64,000 nucleotides of DNA from Kitasatospora sp. NBC_00374 (GCF_041434935.1 NZ_CP107964.1:372001-436000); one strand, 5' to 3'; shown: positions 14,894 to 24,060, counted from the stretch's first letter. Program-made: numbers and translations. Notes: generated by a model from the letters alone, not told the origin.

Positions 14894-16216
14894 TCACGCC
14901 CCGCCGCCCGGCTCGGGCTTCGGCGGCTGCCAGCCACGGGCGCGGCCGCGGGGGCCGATCGCCGCGGCCAGGGCCACCAGCGCTATCACGCCCAGCGCGC
15001 CGAGTGCCACGACGGCGGCCTGGCGGGGTGCGGCGGAGGCCGGGCGGGCGGGCGGCATGACCGGGACGGTCGGGGTGGCGGGGGCCGTGCCGGCGGGGGA
15101 CGGTGTCGACTGCTCCTGGGCGAGGAGGCTGGTGACGGCCGCCACCGGGTCCACCGTGCCGTGGCCGACCTGCGGGTCGGGCACCGCGCCGCCCGCGCGG
15201 TAGGCGGTGGCCTCCAGACGGTGCGCCAGCTGGTCCGCGCTCAGGCCGGGCCGGTAGCCGAGCACCAGCGCGGCGGCTCCCGCCACGAAGGCCGTGGCGT
15301 AGCTGGGCCCGGAGCCCGTGTAGTAGCCGCCAGCGGTCGGACCGGTGCTCATCACCGCGTCTCCGGGGGCCGTGAGATCCACCCGGCCACCGACCGCGGC
15401 CGCGCCGTCCTCCGGGAGCGCGCCGCCCGGGCCGAGGTCGCGGACGGCCAGCACCTCGGGATACGCGGTCGGGTAGACCGGCTCCGGCTTCGCGTCGCCC
15501 TGGCTGCCGGGCATCACGTCCGGGGCCGCCGGGGCGACGACCAGCGCACCCTTGCTCCGGGCCAGGCGCACGGCGGCCGCGAGCGCGTCGCTGCCGGTGG
15601 GAACGGTGACGCCCACGTCGATGACGCGCGCGCCCCGCTCGGCCGCGGCCGTGATCCCCTGGGCGAGGAGGTCGGGGGAGGTGGCGCCGGTGTCGTCGGT
15701 GACGCCCACCGCGAGGATCCGGGCGTGTGGGGCGAGGCCGGCGAAACCGGCGCCGTCGCGCCGGTCGGCGGCGATCAGTCCGGCCAGGAAGGTGCCGTGC
15801 CCGACGCAGTCGCGGGCCGGGTCGCCGGCGTCCGGCAGCTTGGCGGCGAAGTCGATCCGCCCGGCCAGCAGGCCGGACCCGTCGGACACCCCGGACCCGA
15901 GCACCGCGACGGTGACGCCGTCGCCCTGGCTCAGCGGCCAGACCCGGTCGGGTCGCAGGAAGGTCTGCGGCCAGGGGGTGAGCTGCGTGCCCTTGGCCGA
16001 GGCCGGCAGGCAGCCGGCCGGCTTCCCGGCCGGCTGGCGGCGCAGCTGGGTGACGCCCGGCAGCGCGTCGCCCGGCGCGCCCGCTGCCGCCGAAGGTCCG
16101 GGTGTGTCGGCCCGGGCCGCGCCGGCCGGTAGCAGGACGCCCGCCGACAGTACGACCCCGGCCAGCACGGCGCCCGCCGACCCGACGCCGGGGGGACGGC
16201 GGACCGCCGCGTTCAT
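14894..16216 (-). CDS. Mycosin-like subtilisin (MycP type), predicted inactive
   Basis: A 440-residue type VII secretion-associated S8-family protein: N-terminal signal peptide (VGSAGAVLAGVVLSAGVLLPA), subtilase domain at about residues 85-345, Pro/Thr linker and a C-terminal membrane helix (VVALGALGVIALVALAAAIG) with a basic tail, as in membrane-anchored mycosins. His (CVGHGTFLAGL) and Ser (GSGPSYATAFVAGAAAL) motifs are present. The catalytic Asp strand, normally VAVIDTGV, reads VAVLGSGVSDG here, and the oxyanion AAGN motif reads APAAPD, so proteolysis is probably lost. It starts within the last codon of the AAA+ gene (ATGA overlap). A structural role is plausible, since mycosins also stabilise the ESX membrane complex independently of proteolysis. 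Confidence 0.88.
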   Translation of the reverse strand: MNAAVRRPPGVGSAGAVLAGVVLSAGVLLPAGAARADTPGPSAAAGAPGDALPGVTQLRRQPAGKPAGCLPASAKGTQLTPWPQTFLRPDRVWPLSQGDGVTVAVLGSGVSDGSGLLAGRIDFAAKLPDAGDPARDCVGHGTFLAGLIAADRRDGAGFAGLAPHARILAVGVTDDTGATSPDLLAQGITAAAERGARVIDVGVTVPTGSDALAAAVRLARSKGALVVAPAAPDVMPGSQGDAKPEPVYPTAYPEVLAVRDLGPGGALPEDGAAAVGGRVDLTAPGDAVMSTGPTAGGYYTGSGPSYATAFVAGAAALVLGYRPGLSADQLAHRLEATAYRAGGAVPDPQVGHGTVDPVAAVTSLLAQEQSTPSPAGTAPATPTVPVMPPARPASAAPRQAAVVALGALGVIALVALAAAIGPRGRARGWQPPKPEPGGGA

Positions 16217-19200
16217 ACGAGGCTGCCGATCCGCTCGGCCGGGATGTCCTGCGGTAGCAGCAGGCTCAGTTCGGCCAGGTCGGCCACGTCCAGGCGGGTC
16301 AGTCGCCCGGCCTGCCGGGTGATCATCGCCTCCAGGACCTGCCGGGCGAACCGGCCGTTCCCGAAGGACCGGTCGCGCGGGACGGCTCCGAACAGCCCAC
16401 CGAGCGCCGCCAGAGTCTCCGGCGTGCAGCGGTAGCCGGCCGACTCGGCCTGCATCCGGACGATGGTGACCAGTTCCTCGTCCGCGTAGTGGTCGAAGGT
16501 GATCTCCCGGGAGAAGCGGGACGCCAGGCCCGGGTTGGAGGCCAGGAAGCCGCGCATCTCCTCCTGGTAGCCGGCCACGATCACGACGACCTCGTCGCGG
16601 TGGTCCTCCATCAGCTTCATCAGGGTGTCCACCGCCTCCTGGCCGAAGTCCCCGCCGGCGCCGTGGCGCGGCGTCAGGGTGTAGGCCTCGTCGATGAAGA
16701 GGACGCCTCCGCGGGCGCGTTCGAAGGCGTCCCGGGTCAGCTGGGCGGTGTGGCCGATGTAGCGGCCGACCAGGTCGGCGCGGGCGGTCTCGATCAGCTG
16801 GCCGCCCGGCAGCACGCCCAGCTCGGCGAGCAGTTCGCCGTAGAGCCGGGCCACGGTGGTCTTGCCGGTGCCGGGCGGCCCGGAGAACACCAGGTGGTGG
16901 CTGATGACGGCGGCCGGAAGCCCGGCCTCGACCCGGCGCCGGGTCTGCCGGGTGAGGTTGACGAGGTCCTCCACCTGTTCCTTCGCCGCGCCGAGCCCGA
17001 CCATCGCGCGCAGCCGGTCGAGCAGGCCCGGTTCTTCGGGTTGCTCGCCGCCGGCGGTGGCGCGCGCCGCCGCGGCGGCGGCATGCTCGTCCACGTCGGC
17101 GGGGACGAGGACCGCCAGGTCGGCGTTGTCGAGGTGCTCCAGCTCGGCGAGCCGGGAGGCCTGGCGGTCCACCATCTCCTCGAAGACTTTTCGGGCGGCC
17201 CGGCCGTTCCCGAAGTCGGCTCCCCTGGGCATCCGTTCGAAGTGCTGGGCGAGCGCCTCACGGGTGCCGTCGGCGAGTTCGTAGCCGTGGCCGGACGCCG
17301 CCCGTTCGACGATGGTGCTGAGTTCCTCGACGCTGTAGTTCGCGAACTCGACGGTCCGGCTGAACCGGGACGCGAGGCCCGGGTTGGAGGCCAGGAAGGC
17401 GCGGATCTCGGCCTCGTAGCCGGCCACGATCACCACCAGGTCCTGGCGGTGGTCCTCCATCAGCTTGACCAGGGTGTCGATCGCCTCCCGGCCGAAGTCC
17501 GGGCCGTTCCCGCCGGACCCGGCCGACAGGGTGTAGGCCTCGTCGATGAAGAGAACCCCGCCGAGGGCCTCCTTCACCACCTCGGTGGTCTTCAGCGCCG
17601 TACCGCCGATGACCGAGGCGACCAGGTCGGCCCGGGCCACCTCGACCAGGTGGCCGCTGCGCAGCACGCCGAGCTCGGCCAGGATCGCGCCGTAGAGCCG
17701 GGCGACGGTGGTCTTGCCGGTGCCGGGCGGCCCGGCGAACACCAGGTGCCGGCTCATCGGCAGCGTCGGCAGCCCGGCCTGCTCGCGGCGCCGGGCGAGC
17801 TTGTTCAGGTTGACCAGGGTGGCGACCTGCTCCTTGACCCCCTCCAGGCCGACCAGCGTCCCCAGGACGGCCTGCGGGCCCTGTGGCCCGGGCGCGGGGC
17901 GGGTCGGCGGCACTCCGTCGGCCACCGCGGCGGCCTCCCCGTCGGTCGCGGCGGCTGCGGCGGTGGCCGTGCCGTGGGCGTCCGCCGTGCGGTTGTCGCG
18001 GCTCTCCAGGTTCTCCACCGAAAGCCGTTCGCTCGGCTCGCTCTGGCGCAGGCCGGCGCCCTGGTTCTCGGCGACCACGCAGTCGGTGAGCCGGACCGGC
18101 TCGGCGGACTCCGAGCGGATGCCGTCCACCGTGTTCCCGGTCAGCCGGCAGCCCGTCAGGGTGGCCCGGGCGCCGGGCAGCAGGTGGAGCCCGTGCCGGC
18201 GGTTGGCCCGCAACCGCGACCTGGTGGCGGTCAGCTCCCCGCCGCGCTCGACGCTCACCCCGTCGTAGGCGTTGTCGGCCGCCTCGACCTCGCGCAGGGT
18301 GGCGATGCCGTCGGCGCCGACCGAGATCCCGCTGGCCTGGCTGCCGCGCACGGTGCCGCCGCCGAGGTAGGTGTTGGCGCCGTCGGCGATCCGCACGCCC
18401 GACCTGCCCGAGTCGACCACGGTCGCCTCCTCCAGGCGGCCGCGCCCGTCCCGCAGCACCTCGACGCCGTGTCCGGCCGCGGCGGCCACCACGATCCGGC
18501 GCAGCAGCGGGTTGGCGCCCTCGCGGACGACGATGCCGGTCCCGGCCGCGTCGCGCACCTCCAGACGGTCGAACTCGGCGACGCTCTCCCCGGTCAGTTC
18601 CACCCCGTCGGTCTCGCTGTCCCGCACCACCGTCCGGACCAGCGTGGGGCCGGCCGACTCCCCGACGAAGATGCCGGCCTGGGCGGCGGCGGTGACCTCG
18701 CAGTCCTCGAAGGTGCCCCGGGAGCGGCCGGCGATGTGCAGGCCGTGGCCCTGGGTTCGGACGGCGCGGCAGCGGCGCAGCAGGGGGTCGGTGCCGTTGG
18801 CGAGGAGGAATCCGTGGCCGCGGACGGCGGTGACGGTGCACTCCTCCAGTACCACCTGGGCGGTGGAGCCGAGGAAGACGCCCTGCTCGCTGTCCCGGAT
18901 CTCGGTCCGTACCAGCCGTGTGGTGCTCTGCTCCTCCAGTGCCACGGCCGGCTTGTCGGTGGCGGAGATCTCGCAGTCCTCGATCACCCCGCGGGACTCG
19001 CCGTTGGCGCACACGCCGTTGCCCCGGGCGTCGCGCAGCACGCAGCGCCGTACGACGGGGTTGGCCCGCTCGCCGATCACCAGGGCCGAGGTGCCCAGGT
19101 GCTCGACCACGCTGTCCTCGATCACGCTGGTACCGGTCGAGGTCTCGACCAGTCCGGCGCCGGCCGGGTTGGTCACCCGGCAGCCGCGCATCGCCAGCGA

Positions 19201-19572
19201 ACCCTGCCGGCGGGTCAGCACGGCGGTCCACGAGTTGCCGACCACCTCGCAGTCCTGAAGCGCCAGTTGGCCCTGTGGCACGTCCACGGCCGGCAGGTCG
19301 TCGTCCTGCCCCTGGAGCACCAGGCCGGTCAGCTGCACCGCCTCGGCGAGGACCTGGACCACGGAGCCGCGCCGCGGACTGATCCGCACGCTGCCCCGGA
19401 CGTCCTCGGCCGTGATGGTCACCATCTTGGTGACCACCAGGTTCTCCTCGTACCGGCCGGGGCGCACCGAGATCACCGCGCCGCTGCGGGCTGCCTGAAG
19501 GGCTTCACCGATCGTGCGGTAGGAGTTGGACTCCCGCTGCTCCGCGCAGACCGTCAGCACCGGGCGCGACAT
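16213..19572 (-). CDS. Beta-helix / tandem CbbX-type AAA+ protein (EccA-like)
   Basis: An 1,119-residue fusion. Residues 1 to about 560 are a right-handed parallel beta-helix: a pectate-lyase-like start (YRTIGEALQAA and ISVRPGRYEENLVV) and then about 18 coils of roughly 23 residues with recurring xGVxVxxGAxPxLRRC patterns. After a linker come two CbbX/EccA-type AAA+ domains, each with intact Walker A (GPPGTGKTT), Walker B (VLFIDEAYTL), sensor (VVIVAGY) and arginine-finger region (SNPGLASRFSR). The start ATG is preceded by GAAGGGAA. EccA proteins of ESX systems carry TPRs with one AAA+ domain; here the beta-helix likely does substrate or partner recognition. Translationally coupled to the mycosin; no signal peptide, so cytosolic. 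Confidence 0.9.
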   Translation of the reverse strand: MSRPVLTVCAEQRESNSYRTIGEALQAARSGAVISVRPGRYEENLVVTKMVTITAEDVRGSVRISPRRGSVVQVLAEAVQLTGLVLQGQDDDLPAVDVPQGQLALQDCEVVGNSWTAVLTRRQGSLAMRGCRVTNPAGAGLVETSTGTSVIEDSVVEHLGTSALVIGERANPVVRRCVLRDARGNGVCANGESRGVIEDCEISATDKPAVALEEQSTTRLVRTEIRDSEQGVFLGSTAQVVLEECTVTAVRGHGFLLANGTDPLLRRCRAVRTQGHGLHIAGRSRGTFEDCEVTAAAQAGIFVGESAGPTLVRTVVRDSETDGVELTGESVAEFDRLEVRDAAGTGIVVREGANPLLRRIVVAAAAGHGVEVLRDGRGRLEEATVVDSGRSGVRIADGANTYLGGGTVRGSQASGISVGADGIATLREVEAADNAYDGVSVERGGELTATRSRLRANRRHGLHLLPGARATLTGCRLTGNTVDGIRSESAEPVRLTDCVVAENQGAGLRQSEPSERLSVENLESRDNRTADAHGTATAAAAATDGEAAAVADGVPPTRPAPGPQGPQAVLGTLVGLEGVKEQVATLVNLNKLARRREQAGLPTLPMSRHLVFAGPPGTGKTTVARLYGAILAELGVLRSGHLVEVARADLVASVIGGTALKTTEVVKEALGGVLFIDEAYTLSAGSGGNGPDFGREAIDTLVKLMEDHRQDLVVIVAGYEAEIRAFLASNPGLASRFSRTVEFANYSVEELSTIVERAASGHGYELADGTREALAQHFERMPRGADFGNGRAARKVFEEMVDRQASRLAELEHLDNADLAVLVPADVDEHAAAAAARATAGGEQPEEPGLLDRLRAMVGLGAAKEQVEDLVNLTRQTRRRVEAGLPAAVISHHLVFSGPPGTGKTTVARLYGELLAELGVLPGGQLIETARADLVGRYIGHTAQLTRDAFERARGGVLFIDEAYTLTPRHGAGGDFGQEAVDTLMKLMEDHRDEVVVIVAGYQEEMRGFLASNPGLASRFSREITFDHYADEELVTIVRMQAESAGYRCTPETLAALGGLFGAVPRDRSFGNGRFARQVLEAMITRQAGRLTRLDVADLAELSLLLPQDIPAERIGSLV

Positions 19573-19585
19573 GCCAGGGGTTCCC

Positions 19586-19640
19586 TTCGTTGGGGCGATT
19601 CGTCGAGGCGACTTCGTTGAGGTGACTTCGTCGAGGTGAT
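19586..19640. repeat. Four 14-bp tandem repeats in the leader of the AAA+ gene
   Basis: Four units of 13-14 bp with consensus TTCGT[CT]GAGG[CT]GAC start at 19586, 19599, 19613 and 19627. They fill most of the 83-base gap between the golvesin-like gene and the beta-helix/AAA+ gene, ending 14 bases from the AAA+ start codon, so they are in its 5' leader. Confidence 0.85.
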
Positions 19641-19655
19641 GGGGGTGGGGCTGGT

Positions 19656-21007
19656 TCAGGAGGGCGTGCAGGTGGCCCGGATCGCGCTCGCCGCGTGGTG
19701 GGCGTAGGTCTTGGTGCTGTCGTGCCAGTCCAGGCCGCGGGTGTGCAGGGTGACGGAGAGCGAGCCGTGGTAGGGATACGTCCCCTGGTTCACCCAACGG
19801 CCCCGGTTGGCGGTCTGGTTGATGGAGAAGGAGCCGGAGGAGCTGCCGCTCTGCACGGTGTAGTAGGTCGGGTTGCCGCCGACCTTCTTCACGTCGCCGT
19901 CGGCCGGGATGTAGACGGCCAGGGCGCAGCTGGAGACCTTGCCGAGGTTGAAGGTCCACACGACGGAGTTGCCGTCGTCCTTGTTCGCCGCACCGGACAT
20001 GGGCACCGAGGTGTACGTCCCGTTGCAGCCGTCGCCGCTCCAGCCGCCGGAGTTGCTCCTCCAGCCGGAGATGCCCTGGTCGAACCACTTGCCCTGGCTG
20101 TACGAGACGCCCTTGCCGCCGCAGTACGGCCCGGCCACCGCGATCACGGGGGCGGGGGCCGGGGGCGGGGCCGGGGCCGGGTTGGAGACGGGCTTCGGCG
20201 GCGCCGGCTGTTGCGGAGCGCCGGCTGGGTTGCCGCCGGCTCCGGGGGCCGGCGCCACCGCGCCGGCGCCGGTGGAGTTCGCGGCCCCGGCGGACCCGGG
20301 CGCCGGCCGGCCCGCGGCCGGGGCGCCGCCGGAGCCGCCCCCTGGCCGGCCGCGGGCGCATCGGCTGCGGGCACCTGGTCGCCCGGGCTGGGCGTGACCG
20401 GGCCGGTCTCCCCGCCGGGCACGGACGAACCGGGCGTCGTCCCGGGCGAGGCCGAGGCCCCGCCGCTGCCGCCGTGTTCGTCGAACCCGGGCACGAAGCC
20501 GTTGCCGCCGTCGCCGCCCTGCGGACCGTACCCGGCCGGCGGGGCGTCCGCCTGCGCCGGCCCGTGCTTCGGCTCGGCCGCGCCGAACCTGGCCGCCACC
20601 ACCGAGCCGCCGACCAGCACTAGCCCCGCCGCGACGGCCGCCGCGATCATCGGCCGCGACACCCGGCCGGGCTTCGGGCCGGGCGCCCCGGCGTCCGCGT
20701 CGGGGCCGGACTCGGCCGGGACGGCGTTGGCCAGTGCCTCCGCCGTGCCGGCCGCCGACGGTCCGGCCTCGGCGACGGCCCCGGGCGGGGCCGGCGGTGG
20801 GGGCACGGCGGGCGCGGCACCGGACACCGCGCCTGCGCCGCCGATCACGCCCGCCGGGGCACCGGCCGGCTGTGCGGCCACACCGGCCTGCTCCGCCGCG
20901 GAGGTCTCCTCCTCCGCTCCTGCCTCCGCCGCCACGGCCCAGTTCACCTCGGGGAGCCGGAACCCGGCTGTTCCCTGCGCCTGCGCACCGCGCCTCTCCT
21001 CGCCCAC
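19656..21007 (-). pseudogene. Membrane-anchored golvesin-like surface protein, frameshifted
   Basis: Two overlapping frames join into one protein if one base is added in the C5 run at 20338-20342. The N-terminal part (start about 21007 at GTG after AGGGCAGGGG) is acidic/Ala-rich with one membrane helix (MIAAAVAAGLVLVGGSVVAA) and a Pro/Gly linker. In the second frame the linker goes on (SGGAPAAGRPAPG) into a 160-residue C-terminal domain: VSYSQGKWFDQGISGW, ALAVYIPA, FSINQTANRGRWVNQG, LSVTLHTRG and a final IRAT. This matches golvesin/xanthan-lyase C-terminal-like cell-surface adhesion domains. The second frame has no ribosome binding site, so a separate gene is unlikely. It could be a real frameshift, a sequencing error in the homopolymer or programmed slippage. 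It would be a surface or secreted partner of the ESX island. Confidence 0.6.
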
Positions 21008-21068
21008 TTCAACCCCTGCCCTCGACGACACTCCTGTGGGGAGGTACGGACGGCACGCCCGCCGAGGT

Positions 21069-21512
21069 TCAGATCTCCTGCCCGACGGTCCACACCGGGG
21101 CGTCCTGCGGCTCCGGCGGGGTCAGGATGAACGCCACCGCGCGCTCCAGCACCTCGGGTTCCGGTACGGCCGGCAGGTCGTCGCCCTGCGCCCGGACGTG
21201 CGCGAGCAGGCCCGCCTCGGGGGCCAGACCGTACTCGTCGAGGTAGTAGGTCACGGTGTCGGTCCAGATCCACCGCCCGTCGGTGCGGAAGCCCATCGGC
21301 ACCACGCCGCCGCGCTCCGGCTCCACCACGTCGTCCATCAGCATCGGGGTCAGCAGCACGGCCGTCCCCTCGCGCAGATACCGGGCGACGGCCTCACGCC
21401 CGGCACCCGCCTCGATCCGCGGACGCCCCGGCGCGAAGCCCGGGCCCGTCAGCGGATCCACCACGTCGAACACCGCCGCGAGTTCGAATCCGCCCTGCAC
21501 CGTCTCAGCCAT
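21069..21512 (-). CDS. Conserved small protein of the ESX island, unknown role
   Basis: A 147-residue soluble protein starting at ATG (MAETVQGGFELAAVF) with GAGGAG ten bases upstream. Mixed alpha/beta with an aromatic central segment (GFRTDGRWIWTDTVTYYLDE) followed by an acidic, proline-rich C-terminus. It starts 11 bases after the stop of the larger upstream gene, so the two are co-transcribed and perhaps form a complex. I do not recognise the fold. Its position between the ART-like and golvesin-like genes suggests a chaperone or regulator of the secretion locus (inference). Confidence 0.75.
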   Translation of the reverse strand: MAETVQGGFELAAVFDVVDPLTGPGFAPGRPRIEAGAGREAVARYLREGTAVLLTPMLMDDVVEPERGGVVPMGFRTDGRWIWTDTVTYYLDEYGLAPEAGLLAHVRAQGDDLPAVPEPEVLERAVAFILTPPEPQDAPVWTVGQEI

Positions 21513-21523
21513 CCGCGCACTCC

Positions 21524-23938
21524 TCACACATCCTGGGCCTTCGTCTCCTCCGACGGGCCGGCGGTGCTCCGGGGTTCACCGTCGGGGTCGGCGGCCGTCC
21601 CCAGGTCGAGACGGAAGCGGGCGGGGTGGGCCAGGCGGATCCGGTCGGCGGGCGCGACGGCGTCCCGCCGGCCGAGCCAGGCCCGCAGGCGGTCCGGGGC
21701 CGGGCGGATGCCGCCGACCTCGTGCAGCAGGACCCGCGCCGGGCGACCCGCGGCGGCGTCCGGCGGGTCGACGTCCACCACCTCGAAGCTGCTCCCCGGC
21801 GCGAAGACCACGGTCGGCTGCTCGCCCGGCTCGCCGAAGGCCGAGGTGCGGCGCCCGCGGACGGACCAGATGGCGAACTCGATCCCGACATCCTCGCCGA
21901 GGTCGGCGCCCACGGCGGCGATCCCGCTCACGGGGGCCGGCTCGGTCAGGACCGTGCCGGGGGCATAGCGGGCCGGGTCGGACCGTCCGGCCGGGGCGGC
22001 GGCCACCACGCCGCCGTAGTGGCTGGGGAGCCGGCGCAGACCGGCGGCGAGGCAGCGCAGGTAGGAGCCGAGCGGGCCGGATGCGGCCGCCCGCGCCGCC
22101 GCGGTGACCTCGGCCCGTCCGGCCGGGAGGCCGGCGTCGGTGTGGTGCAGCAGGACGGCGACCAGTTCGGGCCGCGGGTCGTCGTCCGTGAGCGCGCGAA
22201 GACCGGGCAGGCGGGTCGTCGCGTCGTCGGCGCGCCGGGCCCAGCGCTGGTACGCGGGCCCGAGTGCGGCGACCAGCACCGCACGGTCCTGGGCCAGAGT
22301 GGTGGGCCCGGCCTCGGCCGGCGGGGGTGCGGGGACGGGGTCCGGCTCGGGGGCGGCGGCCCCGGCAGGATCGGCGGGCCCGGACGCGAGGGGGGCAGCG
22401 GCGGCGGGCGCCGGTACCCAGGCAGGTCCCGGCGGCCCGCCTGAGGTCTCGTTCCGGGCGGGCGCGTCAGGCGCGGGCACCGCCTCGGACGCCGACGTCT
22501 GCACGACCGTAGCCGTGACCACCGCCGTCTCCGTCTCCGGTTCCGTCTCTGTCCCCGTCTCCGTCCCCGTTTCGGTCACCGTCTCGGTCACCGTTTCAGT
22601 GACCGTGGCCACCGCCATGGCCGTAGCCGTCGCCACCGGAGGAACCTCCGTCGGCTGCGGCACGGCGGGCGGTCTCACCGCCCGCTCCGCCTCCAGCCAG
22701 TGGAGCCCGTGCATCCGCGCGCAGAACCTGCCCACCGCGTCCGACTCCAGGTCCGTCGTCCCGGCCACCAGGAGCGCCAGGCGTGCCGTCCCGGAGGGGG
22801 CCTCGTCGAGCGGGGGGAGGCCGGCGAGCAGGCCGCCGAGGTGGTCCCAGACGTCCTGGGTGACGGGCTGTCCCGGGGCGCCGACGACGAGGACCGGCTG
22901 CCCGGGGTCGGGGCGGCGCAGCCGGGGGCCGCGGTCCGCGGTCCCCTCCGGGTGCAGCCAGAGGCCGGCCGCGACCGCCTCCAACTCCCAGCCGGGGAAG
23001 GCCGGGTAGCGCGCGAGACCTGGGGCCGCCGGACCGTCCGGCCGGCTGCGCCGGCCGACTGCGGTGACCGTGCGGCCGACCGGGCAGGCGGACAGTTCGG
23101 TGAGGTACGGCTCCCAGCCCGGCGTGCCGTCCGCGGCCACGTGGACGCTGCGGTGGGCGGTGCCGGGGGGCGTGCCGTGGCCGACCGGCAGGCCGACGGC
23201 CGCGCGTACCTCGCGGCCGAGCGAGGCCGCCAGCACCGCGGCGAGGTCGACCAGTTCGATCGGCTCTCCCCAGGGCGCGCTGAGCGTGGGCACGGCGTCG
23301 CCGGCGGCGGCGAGCAGGAGGGACGCGGCGTTGGCCAGCTGGCCGCCGGTGGGCAGCCGCCCGCCGGGCTCTCCGAGCACGAGCAGCAGGGTGCCGTCCT
23401 GGCCTGCCGCCCGGTCGAGGACGGGGAGCCGCGCGGCCGGGGCGGTGCCGGTCACCCAGAAGGCGCCGCCGGGCAGGGCGGTAATCGTGGCGGCGGCCGG
23501 CCAGCGTTCGCCGAGCGCTTCGGCCGGGCCGCCGGGCCGACAGCGCCACCAGGAGCCGCCCGGCACCTGGAGGGTGCCGTCGGCCTCGACGGAGACCACG
23601 GCGTCCGGCCCGACCACCGTCAGCCCCGTTCGCCGGGCGAGCAGTTCGGCGGGGCGCCGGCCGTCCGTCCCGGTCGCGGCCAGCCCGGAGGCGGCCAGGA
23701 CCAGGGTGTCGGCACCGCGCCCGGACGCGGCCCGGGCCAGTTCCGCGAGCGACGTGCTCAGGACGGGTGCGGCGTCGGCGGCGGCGGCGAGCAGCAGCAC
23801 CGTCCCGGGCTCGGCCCGCACCGGGTCGAGGGCGGCGGCCAGCCCGGCCTGCTCGGCGGCGGGCGGTGCGATGACGAAGTGCGGGCCCATCGCGCGGAGC
23901 GTGGACGGCCCGGCGGCCCCGGATGCCGGCGGGATCAT
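21524..23938 (-). CDS. ESX-island protein with degenerate ART-like C-terminus
   Basis: An 804-residue protein with an excellent AAAGGAGG six bases before its ATG. The N-terminal 420 residues are Ala/Leu-rich alternating strands and helices (VLLLAAAAD, TLVLAASG, LPVLVVGAPGQPV), without a P-loop. A low-complexity hinge of TETVT/TETGT repeats (coded by 22525-22609) and a Pro/Ala stretch follow. The last 250 residues resemble an ADP-ribosyltransferase scaffold: YLRCLAAGLRRLPSHYGGVV, YAPGTVLTEPAPVS, FAIWSVRGRRTSAF and EQPTVVFAPGSSFEVVDV. The expected Arg after the first strand is missing and the Q/ExE motif is degenerate, so activity is unlikely. Lies immediately downstream of eccC after a 129-base spacer with direct repeats. 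Role unknown. Confidence 0.75.
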   Translation of the reverse strand: MIPPASGAAGPSTLRAMGPHFVIAPPAAEQAGLAAALDPVRAEPGTVLLLAAAADAAPVLSTSLAELARAASGRGADTLVLAASGLAATGTDGRRPAELLARRTGLTVVGPDAVVSVEADGTLQVPGGSWWRCRPGGPAEALGERWPAAATITALPGGAFWVTGTAPAARLPVLDRAAGQDGTLLLVLGEPGGRLPTGGQLANAASLLLAAAGDAVPTLSAPWGEPIELVDLAAVLAASLGREVRAAVGLPVGHGTPPGTAHRSVHVAADGTPGWEPYLTELSACPVGRTVTAVGRRSRPDGPAAPGLARYPAFPGWELEAVAAGLWLHPEGTADRGPRLRRPDPGQPVLVVGAPGQPVTQDVWDHLGGLLAGLPPLDEAPSGTARLALLVAGTTDLESDAVGRFCARMHGLHWLEAERAVRPPAVPQPTEVPPVATATAMAVATVTETVTETVTETGTETGTETEPETETAVVTATVVQTSASEAVPAPDAPARNETSGGPPGPAWVPAPAAAAPLASGPADPAGAAAPEPDPVPAPPPAEAGPTTLAQDRAVLVAALGPAYQRWARRADDATTRLPGLRALTDDDPRPELVAVLLHHTDAGLPAGRAEVTAAARAAASGPLGSYLRCLAAGLRRLPSHYGGVVAAAPAGRSDPARYAPGTVLTEPAPVSGIAAVGADLGEDVGIEFAIWSVRGRRTSAFGEPGEQPTVVFAPGSSFEVVDVDPPDAAAGRPARVLLHEVGGIRPAPDRLRAWLGRRDAVAPADRIRLAHPARFRLDLGTAADPDGEPRSTAGPSEETKAQDV
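22525..22609. repeat. Hexamer-periodic coding repeat (TETVT/TETGT hinge)
   Basis: A run built from variants of GTCTCC, GTCACC and GTCCCC in 6- and 12-bp periods encodes, on the minus strand, alternating Thr-Glu/Val/Gly residues separating the N- and C-terminal halves of the preceding protein. Confidence 0.8.
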
Positions 23939-23991
23939 GGTCGGCCTCCTTTCTGGTGGATGCGCCTGCTCTGGGTGGATACGTCCGGCCC

Positions 23992-24060
23992 GGTCGGTGC
24001 GCCGGGCTGGTCGGTGCGCCGGGCGGGTGGACGGGCCCGCCGGGCGGGTGGACGGGCCCG
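23992..24060. repeat. Two nested direct repeats between eccC and the ART-like gene
   Basis: GGTCGGTGCGCCGGGC occurs at 23992 and again at 24009 (17-bp period), directly followed by two perfect 21-bp copies at 24019-24039 and 24040-24060. They occupy the short gap after the eccC stop codon (24068) and before the next start (23938), so they are transcribed if the two genes form one operon. Confidence 0.9.

Noticed and set aside
19573..20361. The large upstream extension of the AAA+ gene to 20361
   Set aside because: The extension is in the wrong frame for the golvesin-like domain and is Arg/Gly-rich; the ATG at 19572 has a GAAGGGAA site.
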